Positions 63,955-64,000 of a DNA stretch of 64,000 nt are shown in pieces. The position numbers were made by a program, and so were the translations under genes. Each line of letters opens with the position of its first letter. Positions within the stretch are counted from its first letter, which is position 1. The stretch lies in assembly GCA_949316235.1 (NCBI GenBank), contig OX438741.1, forward strand, positions 19,283,124 to 19,347,123, read 5' to 3'. The notes beneath the pieces were generated by a model. That model made no database searches. It was not told where the DNA came from and saw only the letters and a list, made by a program, of their open reading frames with translations. The DNA is from Oegoconia quadripuncta (Eukaryota > Arthropoda > Insecta > Lepidoptera > Autostichidae).

Positions 63955-64000
63955 TCTAGCCTATAGCATCCCACTGCTGGGCGCATGCTTCCCCTTCTGC
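63955..64000 (-). pseudogene. RTE-type LINE 3' end, cut by the window
   Basis: AGCCTATAGCATCCCACTGC then TGGGCGCATGC is the complement of the RTE C-terminal codons seen at 33999-34045. The rest lies outside the window. Confidence 0.6.

Overview
The window looks like ordinary, repeat-rich nuclear DNA of a lepidopteran (butterfly or moth). The sequence is AT-rich. It holds several tRNA-derived SINE families, RTE-type LINE tails that end in the usual lepidopteran fashion, many short inverted-repeat elements (MITEs), TAA and AAAT microsatellites, and only one clear host gene. Assignment to Lepidoptera rests on recognising these repeat types, not on a database search.

Host genes. The one well-supported gene is an intronless SLC22-type (organic cation transporter-like) membrane protein on the minus strand at 18598-20358. 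It has a plausible TATA box upstream and a poly(A) signal downstream. A short acidic open frame at 5736-6032 and a possible single exon at 1856-2031 (minus) are much weaker. No bacterial operons, CRISPR arrays or genuine tRNA/rRNA genes are visible; the tRNA-like and 5S-like segments are heads of SINEs.

Mobile elements with long frames. 34780-39234 is an apparently complete, intact non-LTR retrotransposon of the R4/Dong type. It is a single 1417-codon ORF with two N-terminal Myb-like repeats, a reverse transcriptase, a CCHC knuckle and a C-terminal restriction-like endonuclease, and it sits precisely inside a TAA microsatellite. Its first ~100 nt can be folded as an HDV-like self-cleaving ribozyme, and it carries a perfect 11-bp hairpin directly after the stop codon. 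48559-50785 is a 5'-truncated LINE of the CR1/Jockey group with an open RT frame, joined to a SINE fragment. GC-rich ends of an R1-like LINE lie at 6857-7125 and 17890-18356.

Short repeats. I name the recurring families for use here. SINE-A is a ~310-bp tRNA-derived family with about 17 pieces. SINE-B and SINE-C are related families whose heads carry GGTTCGAATCC-type B boxes. SINE-D has the two copies 43067-43350 and 17335-17445. SINE-5S is derived from 5S rRNA. LINE-H is a set of LINE 3' tails that share a bulged RNA hairpin with compensatory base changes. DNA-transposon relics include a PIF/Harbinger MITE with a transposase remnant (31416-31935), a pair of TATTAGGTCC-ended MITEs (10443-10902, 11467-11881), mariner-like MITEs (12888-13535, 42426-42565, 55321-55582) and several fold-back elements. 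There is also a 71-bp minisatellite (40270-40833) and a pure TGTGCG array (16453-16606).

The most interesting items are the intact R4/Dong-like element with its candidate ribozyme, the covarying hairpin shared by five LINE-H tails, the 5S-derived SINE, and a duplicated ~115-bp structured segment (27022-27137, 27356-27470). Everything else between the listed features is AT-rich DNA in which I recognise no gene.
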